Assembly: GCF_003061105.1 (NCBI RefSeq)
Contig: NZ_QAIQ01000122.1
Coordinates: 1-48,405, forward strand
Length of the DNA stretch: 48,405 nt
From: Arthrobacter sp. HMWF013
GTDB taxonomy: Bacteria; Actinomycetota; Actinomycetes; Actinomycetales; Micrococcaceae
Direction: 5' to 3'
The notes beneath the pieces are model-generated. The model did not search any database, was not told the origin of the DNA, and worked only from the letters and a program-made list of their open reading frames with translations. The position numbers and the translations under genes were made by a program. Position 1 is the first letter of the stretch; the number at the start of each line of letters is the position of its first letter. This document shows, piece by piece, positions 34,768-43,295 of the stretch.

Positions 34768-34804
34768 TCATTCAGCGCTGGCGATAAAGCTCCTGCGTGA
34801 ATGA
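34768..34804 (+). promoter_or_regulatory. RpiR-type operator upstream of rpiR copy 1
   Basis: A perfect inverted repeat TCATTCA (34768-34774), N23, TGAATGA (34798-34804). The right half ends 19 nt before the rpiR1 ATG. The same sequence and spacing occur upstream of rpiR copy 2 and lysA. The position suggests autoregulation. A TATGAT-like -10 lies upstream (near 34746). Confidence 0.65.
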
Positions 34805-34823
34805 AGACATTTAGGAGACGAGC

Positions 34824-35732
34824 ATGTCAGATCAGCAGGCGATGAAGGAAGTGCCGGTGTTTGAAAACATTCGGCGTCGACTGTCTGAGATGACCTCTGC
34901 AGAGCGCAAGGTCGCTCGGGCCCTCCTAGGCGGTGCAGCCACGTTAGGCCTCGAATCTTCGACGAAGCTCGCCGGTCACGCTCAGGTGAGCGGACCCACA
35001 GTAATCCGCTTTGTGAACCATCTGGGGTTCGCGACGTATGCAGAATTCCAGGATGCGGTGAAGACAGAGGTTGTGGCGCGGGTGACGTCTCCTGTCGAGC
35101 AATACCCCGAGAGCCACAGCCTTGCAGACAACCCTTTGAGTGACCTCTCGGATATTCTATGTGCTGCTATATCAGAGACGATGAGCCGGCTGTCCGAAAA
35201 TGACATTAAGGCCGCCGCGGATCTACTGGCAGACCCACGACGAAAAATCCTCGTCTATGGCGGGTGGTTCACTTCTTCTCTGGCCCGGCATCTGGCCGCA
35301 ATGCTCCGGGAGTTACGCCCGGGGGTGGAGTTCGTCGACGACGCGCCTTCCCGGCGTGTGGCCGCATTGTGTGATGCAGACAAACGCACCACCGTAGTGG
35401 CCTTCGACTTCCGCCGCTACGAGGCCGACACCGAAAAGCTGGGCCGAGCCCTGGTCCAGCAGGGCGGGAAACTCGTTCTATTTACGGACCAGTGGCTATC
35501 CCCCTTGTCGGACGTTGCCAGTGCCGTTCTGCCAGCGGTGGTCGGGACCCCAAGGCCTTTTGAGTCCTATGTGTCCAGCCTGGCGTTAGTGGAGGCTTTG
35601 ACTGCAAGAGTGGTCGAGATGACGGCGGACTCATCACGAGCCAGATTCGAACGCTACGCGTCCTTCGTGGACACCCTGGTCCCCCACTGGGAGCATCACC
35701 GCGAGATCGCGGATAAGGCGATCGGGGCCTAG
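34824..35732 (+). CDS. RpiR/MurR-family transcriptional regulator, copy 1
   Basis: A 302-residue regulator. An N-terminal RpiR HTH covers residues 10-85 (FENIRRRLSEMTSAERKVARALL followed by STKLAGHAQVSGPTVIRFVNHLGFATYAEFQ). A C-terminal SIS domain covers about 130-275 (KILVYGGWFTSSLARHLAAMLRELRPGVEFVDD and FRRYEADTEKLGRALVQQGGKLVLFTDQWLSPLSDVASAVLPAVVGTPRPFESY). SIS domains of this family usually bind phosphosugars. TTTAGGAG precedes the ATG. It is clearly paralogous to the protein at 39249-40202, with long identical blocks including the HTH. The two genes flank lysA-dapF and both carry the same TCATTCA-N23-TGAATGA dyad upstream, so they probably bind the same operator. Confidence 0.92.
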   Translation: MSDQQAMKEVPVFENIRRRLSEMTSAERKVARALLGGAATLGLESSTKLAGHAQVSGPTVIRFVNHLGFATYAEFQDAVKTEVVARVTSPVEQYPESHSLADNPLSDLSDILCAAISETMSRLSENDIKAAADLLADPRRKILVYGGWFTSSLARHLAAMLRELRPGVEFVDDAPSRRVAALCDADKRTTVVAFDFRRYEADTEKLGRALVQQGGKLVLFTDQWLSPLSDVASAVLPAVVGTPRPFESYVSSLALVEALTARVVEMTADSSRARFERYASFVDTLVPHWEHHREIADKAIGA

Positions 35733-36240
35733 GAATTTCACCGGGGCCAGGAGCGAATGCTCCCCAATCTCAGTCCTAATCAGGCACGCGGTGAACCGCA
35801 TGGACGTTCCAGCGCCTCGGTCTGATTGTGGTTCGGCTAGTTGCTGTCCACACGGCAGTGAGCCGGTCTCCACAGAGAAAGGCCACCTCCGCTAGCGCAA
35901 TGATTCTGGGCAGGTCCCACGACCGGAAATCAGGCTGCCATAGGTAGCCATCATTCCTTCCGTGCGTCGCGCCTCTGCGGCTCTTGGCGCCTCGTTTTCG
36001 AACCTAATCTTACGCAGGCATCCTTGATCATTCTCATTCAGTTTTTACATTGAATGCACAGCTTGAATGACGTTATACTTTGATGGGTGGGGAGTGTTCT
36101 CCCCGCTTGGGAATGAAACGGAATTACGCCGTCAGCGTTGGAGCAGGTCCTGTCCCCCCTTTTCAAGGCCGGCACCGGACTAGGAACACGCTAACCTCCC
36201 AGATTCCGATGGACGCTAGCGACAAGAACGAGGCATAACT
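35733..36240. other. Intergenic stretch between rpiR1 and lysA
   Basis: About 500 nt, no supported gene. Near 35749-35762 GGAGC/GCTCC with flanking GGGG/CCCC may be a weak terminator for rpiR1. The right half contains the lysA promoter/operator (36034-36080). Confidence 0.5.
36034..36080 (+). promoter_or_regulatory. Promoter with RpiR-type operator for lysA-dapF
   Basis: TCATTCA (36034-36040), N23, TGAATGA (36064-36070) is a perfect inverted repeat. A third TGAATG lies at 36051. The -35 TTGAAT (36050-36055), 18-nt spacer and -10 TATACT (36074-36079) overlap the operator, so a bound repressor would block polymerase. The leader is about 155 nt. Confidence 0.7.
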
Positions 36241-37683
36241 TTGACGATTGAAGAAGCGCTGACGCGGGCAGGTTCTCCCCTGGCACCATTGTGGCTGTCC
36301 GTCCCTTCTGACGTGAATCATCTGCCCGCCAAGATTTGGGCGAGTGGAGTTACGCGGTCGGCAGCGGGAGAACTTGCCGTCAGCGGCATCGGGGTCGCGG
36401 AGCTAGCTAGGGAATTTGGTACTCCCGCCTACATCGTGTCCGAAGATGACTTCCGGGCACGCGCACGGGCCTTCCTGACAGCCTTCAATGATGCATTCGC
36501 GCCGCTCTGTGGAGGTGTTGATGTCTACTATGCGGGGAAGTCATTTCTCTGCATCGAAGTGGCCAAATGGGCTATCGAGGAAGGTTTGCGCTTGGACACC
36601 TGCTCGGGCGGCGAATTGGCCCTCGCAGCGCGGGCGGGAATCGAAGGTTCCAAGTTGGGCCTTCATGGAAACAATAAGTCGGATGCCGAGTTGGTGCGCG
36701 CGCTGGACATGGGTGTTGGCAGGATCGTTGTTGACAGCCTTCAGGAGCTAAAGCGCCTCGGTGAGCTCGCGCGGGAGCGCGGCATCAGGGCACCGGTACT
36801 GTTACGGCTCACTCCTGGCGTTCATGCCGAGACCCACGAGTTCATTGCCACGGCCCACGAGGACCAGAAATTTGGACTGTCCCTGGCTTCTGTTCAAGGA
36901 CGGGAATCTGCCGCCGCAACAGCCGTGGCTTTTGCCCTTCAGGACGCGGGGGTCGAACTCCTTGGCGTTCACAGCCACATCGGGTCTCAGATCTTCTCCC
37001 CGGATGGCTTCGCCCTTGCCGCCCAGCGGCTTCTGGCCTTCATCGCGGAGATGCGCAAGGTTCATGGGGTGTCCCTGAAGGAACTGGACCTTGGTGGCGG
37101 GTACGGTATCGCCTACACCGAAGTGGATGATCCGCAGGACCCTAAAGATGTTGCCGCGGCCATGGCCCGTGTAGTTGCGGATTCCTGCATTCAACTCGGC
37201 ATCGACGTTCCCCGGATCTCCATCGAACCGGGCCGTGCCATCGTCGGGAGCTCAACCTTTACCCTTTACGAGGTGGGGACGCTCAAGACCAACTACGTGG
37301 AGCATGGATCCGGTACATTCCCTCGTCGCTACGTTTCCGTGGATGGAGGGATGAGCGATAACCCGCGTCCTGTTTTGTATGGTGCTGACTACTCCGCCAC
37401 CCTCGCCTCGCGTTCATCCAGCGCCGAACCGGCGCTGACCCGGGTGGTCGGAAGTCACTGCGAAAGCGGTGACATCGTGGTCCGGGATGCATACCTTCCT
37501 GCAGATCTTGCGCGGGCGGATCTTCTCGCGGTGCCCGGAACCGGGGCCTATTGCTGGGTGTTGTCCAGTAACTACAACTACACACCTCGGCCGCCGGTCG
37601 TCGCCGTCACCCGCGGCCACGCCCGCCTCATAGTCCGGGGTGAAACAGAAGACGACCTGTTCCGCAGGGACGTCTGGGGCTGA
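36241..37683 (+). CDS. lysA: Diaminopimelate decarboxylase
   Basis: A 480-residue fold-III PLP decarboxylase. The PLP lysine is K100 in VYYAGKSFLC. Further motifs are DTCSGGELALAARAG, LHGNNKS, LGVHSHIGSQIF, LDLGGGYGIAY, ISIEPGRAIVG (phosphate and substrate binding), SVDGGMSDNPRPVLYGADY and GSHCESGD, where the Cys completes the neighbouring active site. These fit actinobacterial LysA and its DAP specificity. The start is TTG 36241 with GAGGC 5 nt upstream. It converts meso-DAP to L-lysine and CO2. It is followed after 53 nt by dapF and lies between two RpiR regulators, not in the usual argS-lysA-hom-thrC context, so it may be an inducible second copy. Confidence 0.92.
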   Translation: MTIEEALTRAGSPLAPLWLSVPSDVNHLPAKIWASGVTRSAAGELAVSGIGVAELAREFGTPAYIVSEDDFRARARAFLTAFNDAFAPLCGGVDVYYAGKSFLCIEVAKWAIEEGLRLDTCSGGELALAARAGIEGSKLGLHGNNKSDAELVRALDMGVGRIVVDSLQELKRLGELARERGIRAPVLLRLTPGVHAETHEFIATAHEDQKFGLSLASVQGRESAAATAVAFALQDAGVELLGVHSHIGSQIFSPDGFALAAQRLLAFIAEMRKVHGVSLKELDLGGGYGIAYTEVDDPQDPKDVAAAMARVVADSCIQLGIDVPRISIEPGRAIVGSSTFTLYEVGTLKTNYVEHGSGTFPRRYVSVDGGMSDNPRPVLYGADYSATLASRSSSAEPALTRVVGSHCESGDIVVRDAYLPADLARADLLAVPGTGAYCWVLSSNYNYTPRPPVVAVTRGHARLIVRGETEDDLFRRDVWG

Positions 37684-37736
37684 GGCCCAACGCGAGCTCC
37701 CCTTCCCTTTTTGTTTCCCCTGAAAGGCCAAACCCG

Positions 37737-38795
37737 ATGACGCACTCTTCCACCGCATTAGACGCGAACCCACAGTCACCGAGCATCAAGCCTCCTCAGG
37801 ACAGTGACCCCCACCGCAACGAGCTTCGCTTCTCCCAATTGCTCCAGGGGAAGCGGCTCCTTTCAGATGGGGTTCCGTTTTGGAAGGGCCATGGAACCGG
37901 AAACGATTTCGTCCTTATCCCAGATCCGGAAGGCGTACTCCACATTGATGGGCCTTCTACAGCTCTCGTCTGCAATAGGCACCAGGGCGTAGGTGCCGAC
38001 GGTCTCATCCGCGCAGTCCGGTCTGAAAACATCCCTGAAGGGCGGCCGTTACTGGCGAACATGCCTGAAGCTCAGTGGTTTATGGACTACAGGAATGCTG
38101 ACGGGAGCATCGCTGAGATGTGTGGCAACGGGGTACGGGCCTTCGTCCATTTCCTCGTTTCCGTAGGGCTCATTGAACTGCCGACCGGGGCAACAACGGC
38201 CGTTGGGACGCGCGCGGGGGTCAAATGGGTTCAGCGACGCGGGCAGAACAGCTATGAGGTGGACATGGGACCATGGCGCCTGTCGTTTCCCGAGCAGATC
38301 GCTGCCACGGGTACAGATGCGGCTGTAGCGCTTAAGGGACAACCTTCTAACCCGGCAATTTCCATCGACATGGGAAATCCACACTCCGTGGTTGTCCTCC
38401 CTGCGTCGACTTCCATCCAGGAACTCGACTTGACGACCGAGCCCGCTGTTGAACCCCGGCCTCCCGCCGGTACAAACGTGGAGTTCGCTACCCTGGCACG
38501 AATGTCGGAGCAGGGTACTGAAGCATCAGTTGTAATGAGGGTTTTTGAACGTTCCGTGGGTGAGACGCAAGCATGTGGTACGGGCGCCTGCGCCGTCGCA
38601 GCCGCCGTCCGGCACTCCGAAGAGCTGCATGACGTCAATGCTTGGACTGTCACCATGCCTGGCGGACCAGTTCAAGTCTCCTTTTGCCCGAAGGTCGAAG
38701 CTGATGGCAGCCAGGATGAACACGTCTTCCTGCGTGGGCCTGCACGAATGGTCGCGAGCGGGACCTTCAGCCATGAATTGTGGGATGAAAACTGA
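37737..38795 (+). CDS. dapF: Diaminopimelate epimerase
   Basis: A 352-residue DapF with both catalytic cysteines: C129 in AEMCGNGVRAF and C280 in TQACGTGACA. Also present are FWKGHGTGNDFVLIPD, NRHQGVGADGLI, MDYRNADGS and IDMGNPHSVV, as in actinobacterial DapF. The N-terminal 45 residues (Ser/Pro-rich, then LRFSQLLQGKRLL) extend beyond the usual length of about 275-300. It interconverts LL-DAP and meso-DAP, giving the substrate of LysA. GAAAGG lies 9 nt before the ATG. Co-transcription with lysA is likely. The pair performs the last two steps from LL-DAP to lysine and could also process DAP from imported cell-wall peptides. Confidence 0.92.
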   Translation: MTHSSTALDANPQSPSIKPPQDSDPHRNELRFSQLLQGKRLLSDGVPFWKGHGTGNDFVLIPDPEGVLHIDGPSTALVCNRHQGVGADGLIRAVRSENIPEGRPLLANMPEAQWFMDYRNADGSIAEMCGNGVRAFVHFLVSVGLIELPTGATTAVGTRAGVKWVQRRGQNSYEVDMGPWRLSFPEQIAATGTDAAVALKGQPSNPAISIDMGNPHSVVVLPASTSIQELDLTTEPAVEPRPPAGTNVEFATLARMSEQGTEASVVMRVFERSVGETQACGTGACAVAAAVRHSEELHDVNAWTVTMPGGPVQVSFCPKVEADGSQDEHVFLRGPARMVASGTFSHELWDEN

Positions 38796-39248
38796 CGCTA
38801 GGGCCTTTGCCTTGGCATCGGCAAGGTTGGCGTTTACTCCTTCTCGAGTGTCCAAAGGGGAACTCACCCCTTGCTGAACCTTTCGAGGCGTGCGGGGGAG
38901 CCGGAGGGCTCGACGTAGTCCTCCAGTCTTTCCGCGGAAGGCAAACCTTGTCGGGATGGAGGACTGGACTGCTATGAAGTATTCGTACCGTGACCTCGGG
39001 GTGTAGCCGGTTCCTCATGCTGAGGCGCCCTTGCTGTCTGGGCCCGCAGGGACCGGCCAGCGGGTACGGATCCGCTATTGCGGGCGCTGAAGGTCAGCTA
39101 CACACGGCGTGTGCTTCGACGTGCTGCCGCCACCGATTTGACTTGGGCGCGCAGCCAAGCACGGCGCACCCCGAACCATCTTCTGCGCGGATGCATAGAA
39201 CATGTTGGTGGGCTGGCAGGGATTTGCTGATTTCAGTGCCCTCCTACC
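38796..39248. other. Convergent intergenic stretch between dapF and rpiR2
   Basis: About 450 nt with no supported gene. A short hairpin AAGGGG-aactca-CCCCTT (38855-38872) could act as a weak terminator for dapF. Confidence 0.4.
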
Positions 39249-40202
39249 CTATTTGTGGCGGGGAGTCACTTCGTTCCGCCCAGTAGGCGCGAAGGCGCTT
39301 TCCGTCACCAAACCCAGCCCTCGGCCGAAGCCAGGATGAGGAACCATGGTGTCAACAAGGGATCCGTAGCGCTCGAACCGACTGCGAGAAGTGGCAGAGG
39401 TGTAGTCGAGCACCCGTGCGGTTAAGGCTTCTACTACGGCCATGGTGGACACATACGACTCAAAGGGCCTGGCAGTCCCCACCGACGCCGGCAGGACTGC
39501 ACTGGCCGCGTCCGCCAAGGGAGATAGCCATTGGTCGGTGAAAAGAATCAGCTTCCCGCCATGCTCGACCACTGCTCTTCCCAGCTTTTCGGTCCGGGCC
39601 TCATAACGGCGAAAATCGAAAGCCACCGCCGTGGTGCGTCTGTCCGCATCGCACAGCGCTGCCACTCGCCGACTGGCAGAATCGTCTACAAACTCCACCC
39701 CAGCACGCAGTTCCTGCAGCATGGCACAAAAGTGCTGTGCTAAGGATGAACTGAACCAACCGCCAAAGATCAGCACTTTCTGCTTGGGATCCACCAGCAG
39801 TTCTGCGGCAGCGTCGATGTCTTCACTTGAGAGGCGGTTTAGAGTTTCAGACAGTGCGGTAGTAAGGGCGTCAGACAAGTCCTGTACATCGGCGGCGCCT
39901 GAGGCGCCCGAGGCCTTCGGGAAGAGCTCGACTGGCGTCGTAACGCGGGCGATGACTTCGTCCCTCACTGCCTCCTGAAAGCCCATATAGGTGGCGAAGC
40001 CCAGATGGTTAACAAAGCGGATCACCGTCGGACCGCTGACCCCAGCCTGGCGCGCAAGCTTGGTAGATGTTTCAAGACCAATCGTGGCGGGTCCCCCGAG
40101 GAGGACCCGTGCGATCTTTCGTTCCGCAGTTGTCATGTCGGATAGCCGACGCCGGATGTTCTCGAACACAGGGACACGCCCATTGAGAAGGCTCGCTTCC
40201 AT
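39249..40202 (-). CDS. RpiR/MurR-family transcriptional regulator, copy 2
   Basis: A 317-residue paralogue of the regulator at 34824-35732. The HTH region (FENIRRRLSDMTTAERKIARVLL and VSGPTVIRFVNHLGFATY) is nearly the same, and the SIS domain keeps YGG/FGGWFSSSLAQH, FRRYEARTEKLGRAVVEHGGKLILFTDQWLSPLADAASAVLPASVG and RPFESY. It has about 15 extra residues at the C-terminus. ATG 40202 is preceded by AGGGAAGG in the minus strand. The TCATTCA-N23-TGAATGA dyad lies 26 nt upstream, the same geometry as for copy 1. It may act as homo- or hetero-oligomer with copy 1. The effector is unknown; a phosphosugar or PG-derived molecule is plausible. Confidence 0.92.
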   Translation of the reverse strand: MEASLLNGRVPVFENIRRRLSDMTTAERKIARVLLGGPATIGLETSTKLARQAGVSGPTVIRFVNHLGFATYMGFQEAVRDEVIARVTTPVELFPKASGASGAADVQDLSDALTTALSETLNRLSSEDIDAAAELLVDPKQKVLIFGGWFSSSLAQHFCAMLQELRAGVEFVDDSASRRVAALCDADRRTTAVAFDFRRYEARTEKLGRAVVEHGGKLILFTDQWLSPLADAASAVLPASVGTARPFESYVSTMAVVEALTARVLDYTSATSRSRFERYGSLVDTMVPHPGFGRGLGLVTESAFAPTGRNEVTPRHK

Positions 40203-40227
40203 CCGTGTAAACCTTCCCTAATTGACA

Positions 40228-40274
40228 TCATTCAGTTCTGGTGTGTTGCACCACATATGAATGACATTGTACTT
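40228..40274 (-). promoter_or_regulatory. RpiR-type operator upstream of rpiR copy 2
   Basis: TCATTCA (40228-40234), N23, TGAATGA (40258-40264), perfect inverted halves. The right side continues as TGAATGACATTGTACTT (40258-40274), the regulon core, here pointing away from rpiR2. Confidence 0.65.
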
Positions 40275-40291
40275 CAGGGGCTGGCTATATG

Positions 40292-40347
40292 GGAGGCCGT
40301 TCTGCTGCGATCCCGGATCGTTCCGCCATCACACCAGAACGGCCTCC
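40292..40347 (-). terminator. Hairpin terminator after the APC permease gene
   Basis: GGAGGCCGTTCTG (40292-40304) and its exact complement (40335-40347) are separated by a 30-nt loop. It lies about 58 nt after the permease stop (minus strand). Confidence 0.65.
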
Positions 40348-40404
40348 ATGAGCCTATGAGCCTAGGTCACTGATATCCGGTGTTCCCGCTTTATCAGAGG
40401 CGGA

Positions 40405-41814
40405 TTACACCGATTCCTTGTCCGTGCCCTGCGCGGCGGTTTCAGCGAGGTGCGGAACTGGCTTGTTCAGGGCCTTGCGGACGAGCAGGATGATCAAGCC
40501 GATGAGGAGCCACGCGCCACCGACAATCTTTGCGGTCTCTCCAGTTGAGACCAGAAGAACAACGGCGATCAGGGCGCCCAGGGCAGGAACCAGAATATGC
40601 GTGATGAGGCGCCCGGATTTGCGCTGGACTGCGAAGTAACCGATGACGGCAATGTTGACCAGAACGAATCCCACGAGGGCACCCACATTGATCGTGGTCG
40701 ACAAGATCTCCAGCCCGTCACCCTGCAGCGAGGCCGTTACTGCGATGACGAGGGACAGCCCGCCCAGGATCGCAACTGACACAATGGGGGTGCCACTACG
40801 TCGGCCAACCTTTGCCAGGAATGGTGGCAGGGTGTGTTCTCTGGCCATCGCGAACAAGAGGCGGCTGGCTGCAGCCTGCCCCACCATCGCACAGAAGGCT
40901 GACCCGAGTGCCTTGACGATGGCGAACACGGTAGCCAGCCATGGGGCGACTGAAGTGCGGATTGTGTCATAGAAAGCCGTGCCCTGCAGGTCAGGGTTAG
41001 CGGCCACCTCTGCGGGCGAGAAGGGGGCCAAAAGGGCCATAACGTAAGAGACTGCGACCAACAGCAGGCCTGCGAGGATCAGGCAGGTGATGGTGGCCTT
41101 GCCAACAAGGCGAGGATCCCCAGAGTTTTCCTCGGCGAAGGAAGCAATGCCGTCGAAACCGAGGAAGGAAAAGACTGCAATGGATGCTGCTGCGGCCAGC
41201 ACGACCAGGGTGAGCTGGCCATCCCCTGCAAGAGGCATAATCAAGGATTGAGCGGGGCCTCGGTTGATAAGGACGACCACGCCGAAGATCATGACGAGAC
41301 CAAGAAGAGCGAACTCGATGTAGAGCACAACTCGACCAACCCAGGCGGCGAACTTGACGCCCTGCAGGTTGCAGAGCGTGGTCAGTATGACTGCCACGGC
41401 AGTGAAGAGCCAAGCAGGTACTGACGGGACGGCCGAGTGGAGGGCAAGGCCGGCAAACAGGTACGCGATAGATGGAATAAAAACGTAATCCAAGAGCATC
41501 ATCCAGCCGCCGATAAATCCGGAGCGTGGTCCGATCCCGGCGTTTGCATAGGCAAATACAGACCCTGCAGTCGGGACCGCCCTGGACATCTGTGCGTAGG
41601 AGATTGCCGTGAGAGAGACCGCGGCGGCTGCAATGATGTAAACGAGGGCGAGAGCGCCATTGCTGCTGGCGTACAAGGTGCCGAAGATTCCGGCGATACC
41701 TGTTGGAGTGATGAACAGCAGTCCGTACACGACCAGGTCCCGGAATGTGATTGACCTACGCAGTGTGCCCTGTGTTGGGAGCTGATGTTGTTGGCTGCTT
41801 GTGACAGTTGTCAT
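40405..41814 (-). CDS. APC-superfamily amino acid permease
   Basis: A 469-residue membrane protein with about 12 hydrophobic segments. The N-terminal RRSITFRDLVVYGLLFITPTGIAGIFG, the SRAVPTAGSVFAYANAGIGPRSGFIGGW signature and LGFDGIASFAEENSGDPRLVGKATI are characteristic of amino acid/polyamine-organocation (APC) transporters. ATG 41814 has AAGGA upstream; the frame extends 38 codons further without an RBS. It would import an amino acid by proton symport. The promoter about 165 nt upstream carries the shared operator, so its substrate is probably related to the regulon effector, perhaps lysine, DAP or threonine-like amino acids (inference). The neighbour to the right is threonine aldolase in a separate unit. 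Confidence 0.88.
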   Translation of the reverse strand: MTTVTSSQQHQLPTQGTLRRSITFRDLVVYGLLFITPTGIAGIFGTLYASSNGALALVYIIAAAAVSLTAISYAQMSRAVPTAGSVFAYANAGIGPRSGFIGGWMMLLDYVFIPSIAYLFAGLALHSAVPSVPAWLFTAVAVILTTLCNLQGVKFAAWVGRVVLYIEFALLGLVMIFGVVVLINRGPAQSLIMPLAGDGQLTLVVLAAAASIAVFSFLGFDGIASFAEENSGDPRLVGKATITCLILAGLLLVAVSYVMALLAPFSPAEVAANPDLQGTAFYDTIRTSVAPWLATVFAIVKALGSAFCAMVGQAAASRLLFAMAREHTLPPFLAKVGRRSGTPIVSVAILGGLSLVIAVTASLQGDGLEILSTTINVGALVGFVLVNIAVIGYFAVQRKSGRLITHILVPALGALIAVVLLVSTGETAKIVGGAWLLIGLIILLVRKALNKPVPHLAETAAQGTDKESV

Positions 41815-41980
41815 TGAAAGATCCTTGAAATGCTCCGAAAGAGCTCGTTGGAAGGGGGCATGCAGGGCGCTGGTGCCAGGAGCCACAGTCCCCAGGATGG
41901 CTGATAGGAGAATGCGAATATCCAGCATGCTGCCAAGGGGTGACGTGGAGTTCGGTGGTTCTGCTCAACACCGTCCGACT

Positions 41981-42028
41981 CAGTACATCATCGTACAAAG
42001 AGCCGCGTCAAAGTGAGTTCATGAATGG
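41981..42028 (-). promoter_or_regulatory. Promoter with RpiR-type operator for the APC permease
   Basis: Minus strand: -35 TTGACG (complement of 42006-42011), 18-nt spacer, -10 TGTACT (complement of 41982-41987). The core TGTACGATGATGTACTG matches the site of the amino acid ABC operon at 14 of 17 positions. The distal half is TGAATGG on the plus strand (42022-42028), 24 nt away. Confidence 0.55.
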
Positions 42029-42095
42029 AATGAACCATGACGTTGAGGGCGTCGAGCTGCGTGAGTGCCATCTCCTCAAAACCTTGGAACGGACG

Positions 42096-42129
42096 CTGCG
42101 ACGGCGCGCGGAGGAGCGCGCCGTCGCAG
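42096..42129 (-). terminator. Hairpin terminator after the threonine aldolase operon
   Basis: CTGCGACGGCGCGC (42096-42109) and its exact complement (42116-42129) enclose a 6-nt loop, 33 nt downstream of the ltaE stop on the minus strand. Confidence 0.8.
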
Positions 42130-42161
42130 TTCAGGGTCTCGCAGCCAGCGAACTCGTTCTG

Positions 42162-43295
42162 CTAGTTGCCGGCTGCATCCTCCCGGCCCGGCTTTGACGT
42201 GGGAGTTGAGGCTACGGCCGCCTTAACGGCCGCGAGAAGGGATTCCACGTCGTTTTCGGTAGTGTCCCATGAGCACATCCAGCGAACTTCACCGCGTGCC
42301 TGGTCCCAGTCATAAAAACGAAAAGACTCACGGACTTTTTCTGCCACCCCGGGTGGCAGGATGGCAAAGACCCCGTTCGACTCTGTGGCCTGCGTGATCC
42401 TGACCTCGTCCACAGCTGAAACTCCGGCGCGTAAGCGTTGGGCCATGTCATTGGCGTGGCTGGCTGAACGTAGCCACAAGTCACCTGACAGCAAGGCAAT
42501 CAGCTGGGCCGAGACGAACCGCATCTTGGAGGCCAATTGCATATTCATCTTTCGCAGGTAGTTCATGCCGGGGTCAGTTTGTGAATCCAGCCAAACCACC
42601 GCCTCGCCGAACAGCAGCCCGTTCTTGGTCCCCCCGAAGGACAGGACATCAACACCCACATCTGTGGTGAATGAGCGCAAGGGCAGCCTGAGGTGGGCTG
42701 CCGCATTCGCCAGCCGCGCCCCGTCCATGTGAAGTTTCATTCCCCGGGCATGGACGTGCTCAGCAATCCGTTGAATCTCTTCAGGGCTGTAGCAGGTGCC
42801 AAGCTCCGTCGTCTGGGTAATCGATACAACCAGTGGCTGCGCCCGGTGCTCATCACCCCATCCCCATGCCTCGGCGTCAATCAGCTCCGGCGTGAGTTTG
42901 CCGTCGGCAGTCGGGACCGGAAGAAGCTTTATGCCTGCGATCCGCTCCGGGGCACCATTCTCGTCGGTATTGATGTGCGCGGTTGAGGCGCAAACGACAG
43001 CGCCCCAGCGCGGGAGCAGCGCCTGAAGGGCAAGGACATTAGCACCCGTGCCGTTAAACACCGGGTATGCGGTTGCCCCCGCGCCGAAATGGCCCTGCAC
43101 GACTTGCTGAAGACGCCCTGTATAGGCGTCCTCGCCGTATGCTGTGACATGGCCTTCGTTAGCCGCCTCAACCGCCGCGATTATTTCGGCATGGGCGCCA
43201 GCGTAATTATCAGAGGCGAAGCCCCGGTATCCCGGATCGTGGAGGCGTCCTGCCACTGCTAAGGAGCCTGGGCTGGATATAAAACTGAGGCTCAT
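42162..43295 (-). CDS. Low-specificity L-threonine aldolase family
   Basis: A 377-residue fold-I PLP enzyme. FASDNYAGAHAEIIAAVEAANEGHVTAYGED is the usual N-terminal region, HINTDENGAPE the loop near PLP, MKLHMDGARLANAAAHL contains the PLP-binding Asp, and VLSFGGTKNGLLFGEAVV contains the Schiff-base lysine. It cleaves beta-hydroxy amino acids such as threonine or allo-threonine to glycine and an aldehyde; with serine-like substrates this would give formaldehyde. It is the last gene of the operon with DUF6421 and SDR genes. Its start overlaps the SDR stop by 4 nt. The substrate in this operon is not known. Confidence 0.88.
   Translation of the reverse strand: MSLSFISSPGSLAVAGRLHDPGYRGFASDNYAGAHAEIIAAVEAANEGHVTAYGEDAYTGRLQQVVQGHFGAGATAYPVFNGTGANVLALQALLPRWGAVVCASTAHINTDENGAPERIAGIKLLPVPTADGKLTPELIDAEAWGWGDEHRAQPLVVSITQTTELGTCYSPEEIQRIAEHVHARGMKLHMDGARLANAAAHLRLPLRSFTTDVGVDVLSFGGTKNGLLFGEAVVWLDSQTDPGMNYLRKMNMQLASKMRFVSAQLIALLSGDLWLRSASHANDMAQRLRAGVSAVDEVRITQATESNGVFAILPPGVAEKVRESFRFYDWDQARGEVRWMCSWDTTENDVESLLAAVKAAVASTPTSKPGREDAAGN

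Noticed and set aside
40258-40274. Plus-strand promoter core pointing towards 40300
   Set aside because: No plus-strand gene follows and a hairpin lies just downstream, so I treat it as the distal half of the rpiR2 operator rather than a functional promoter.
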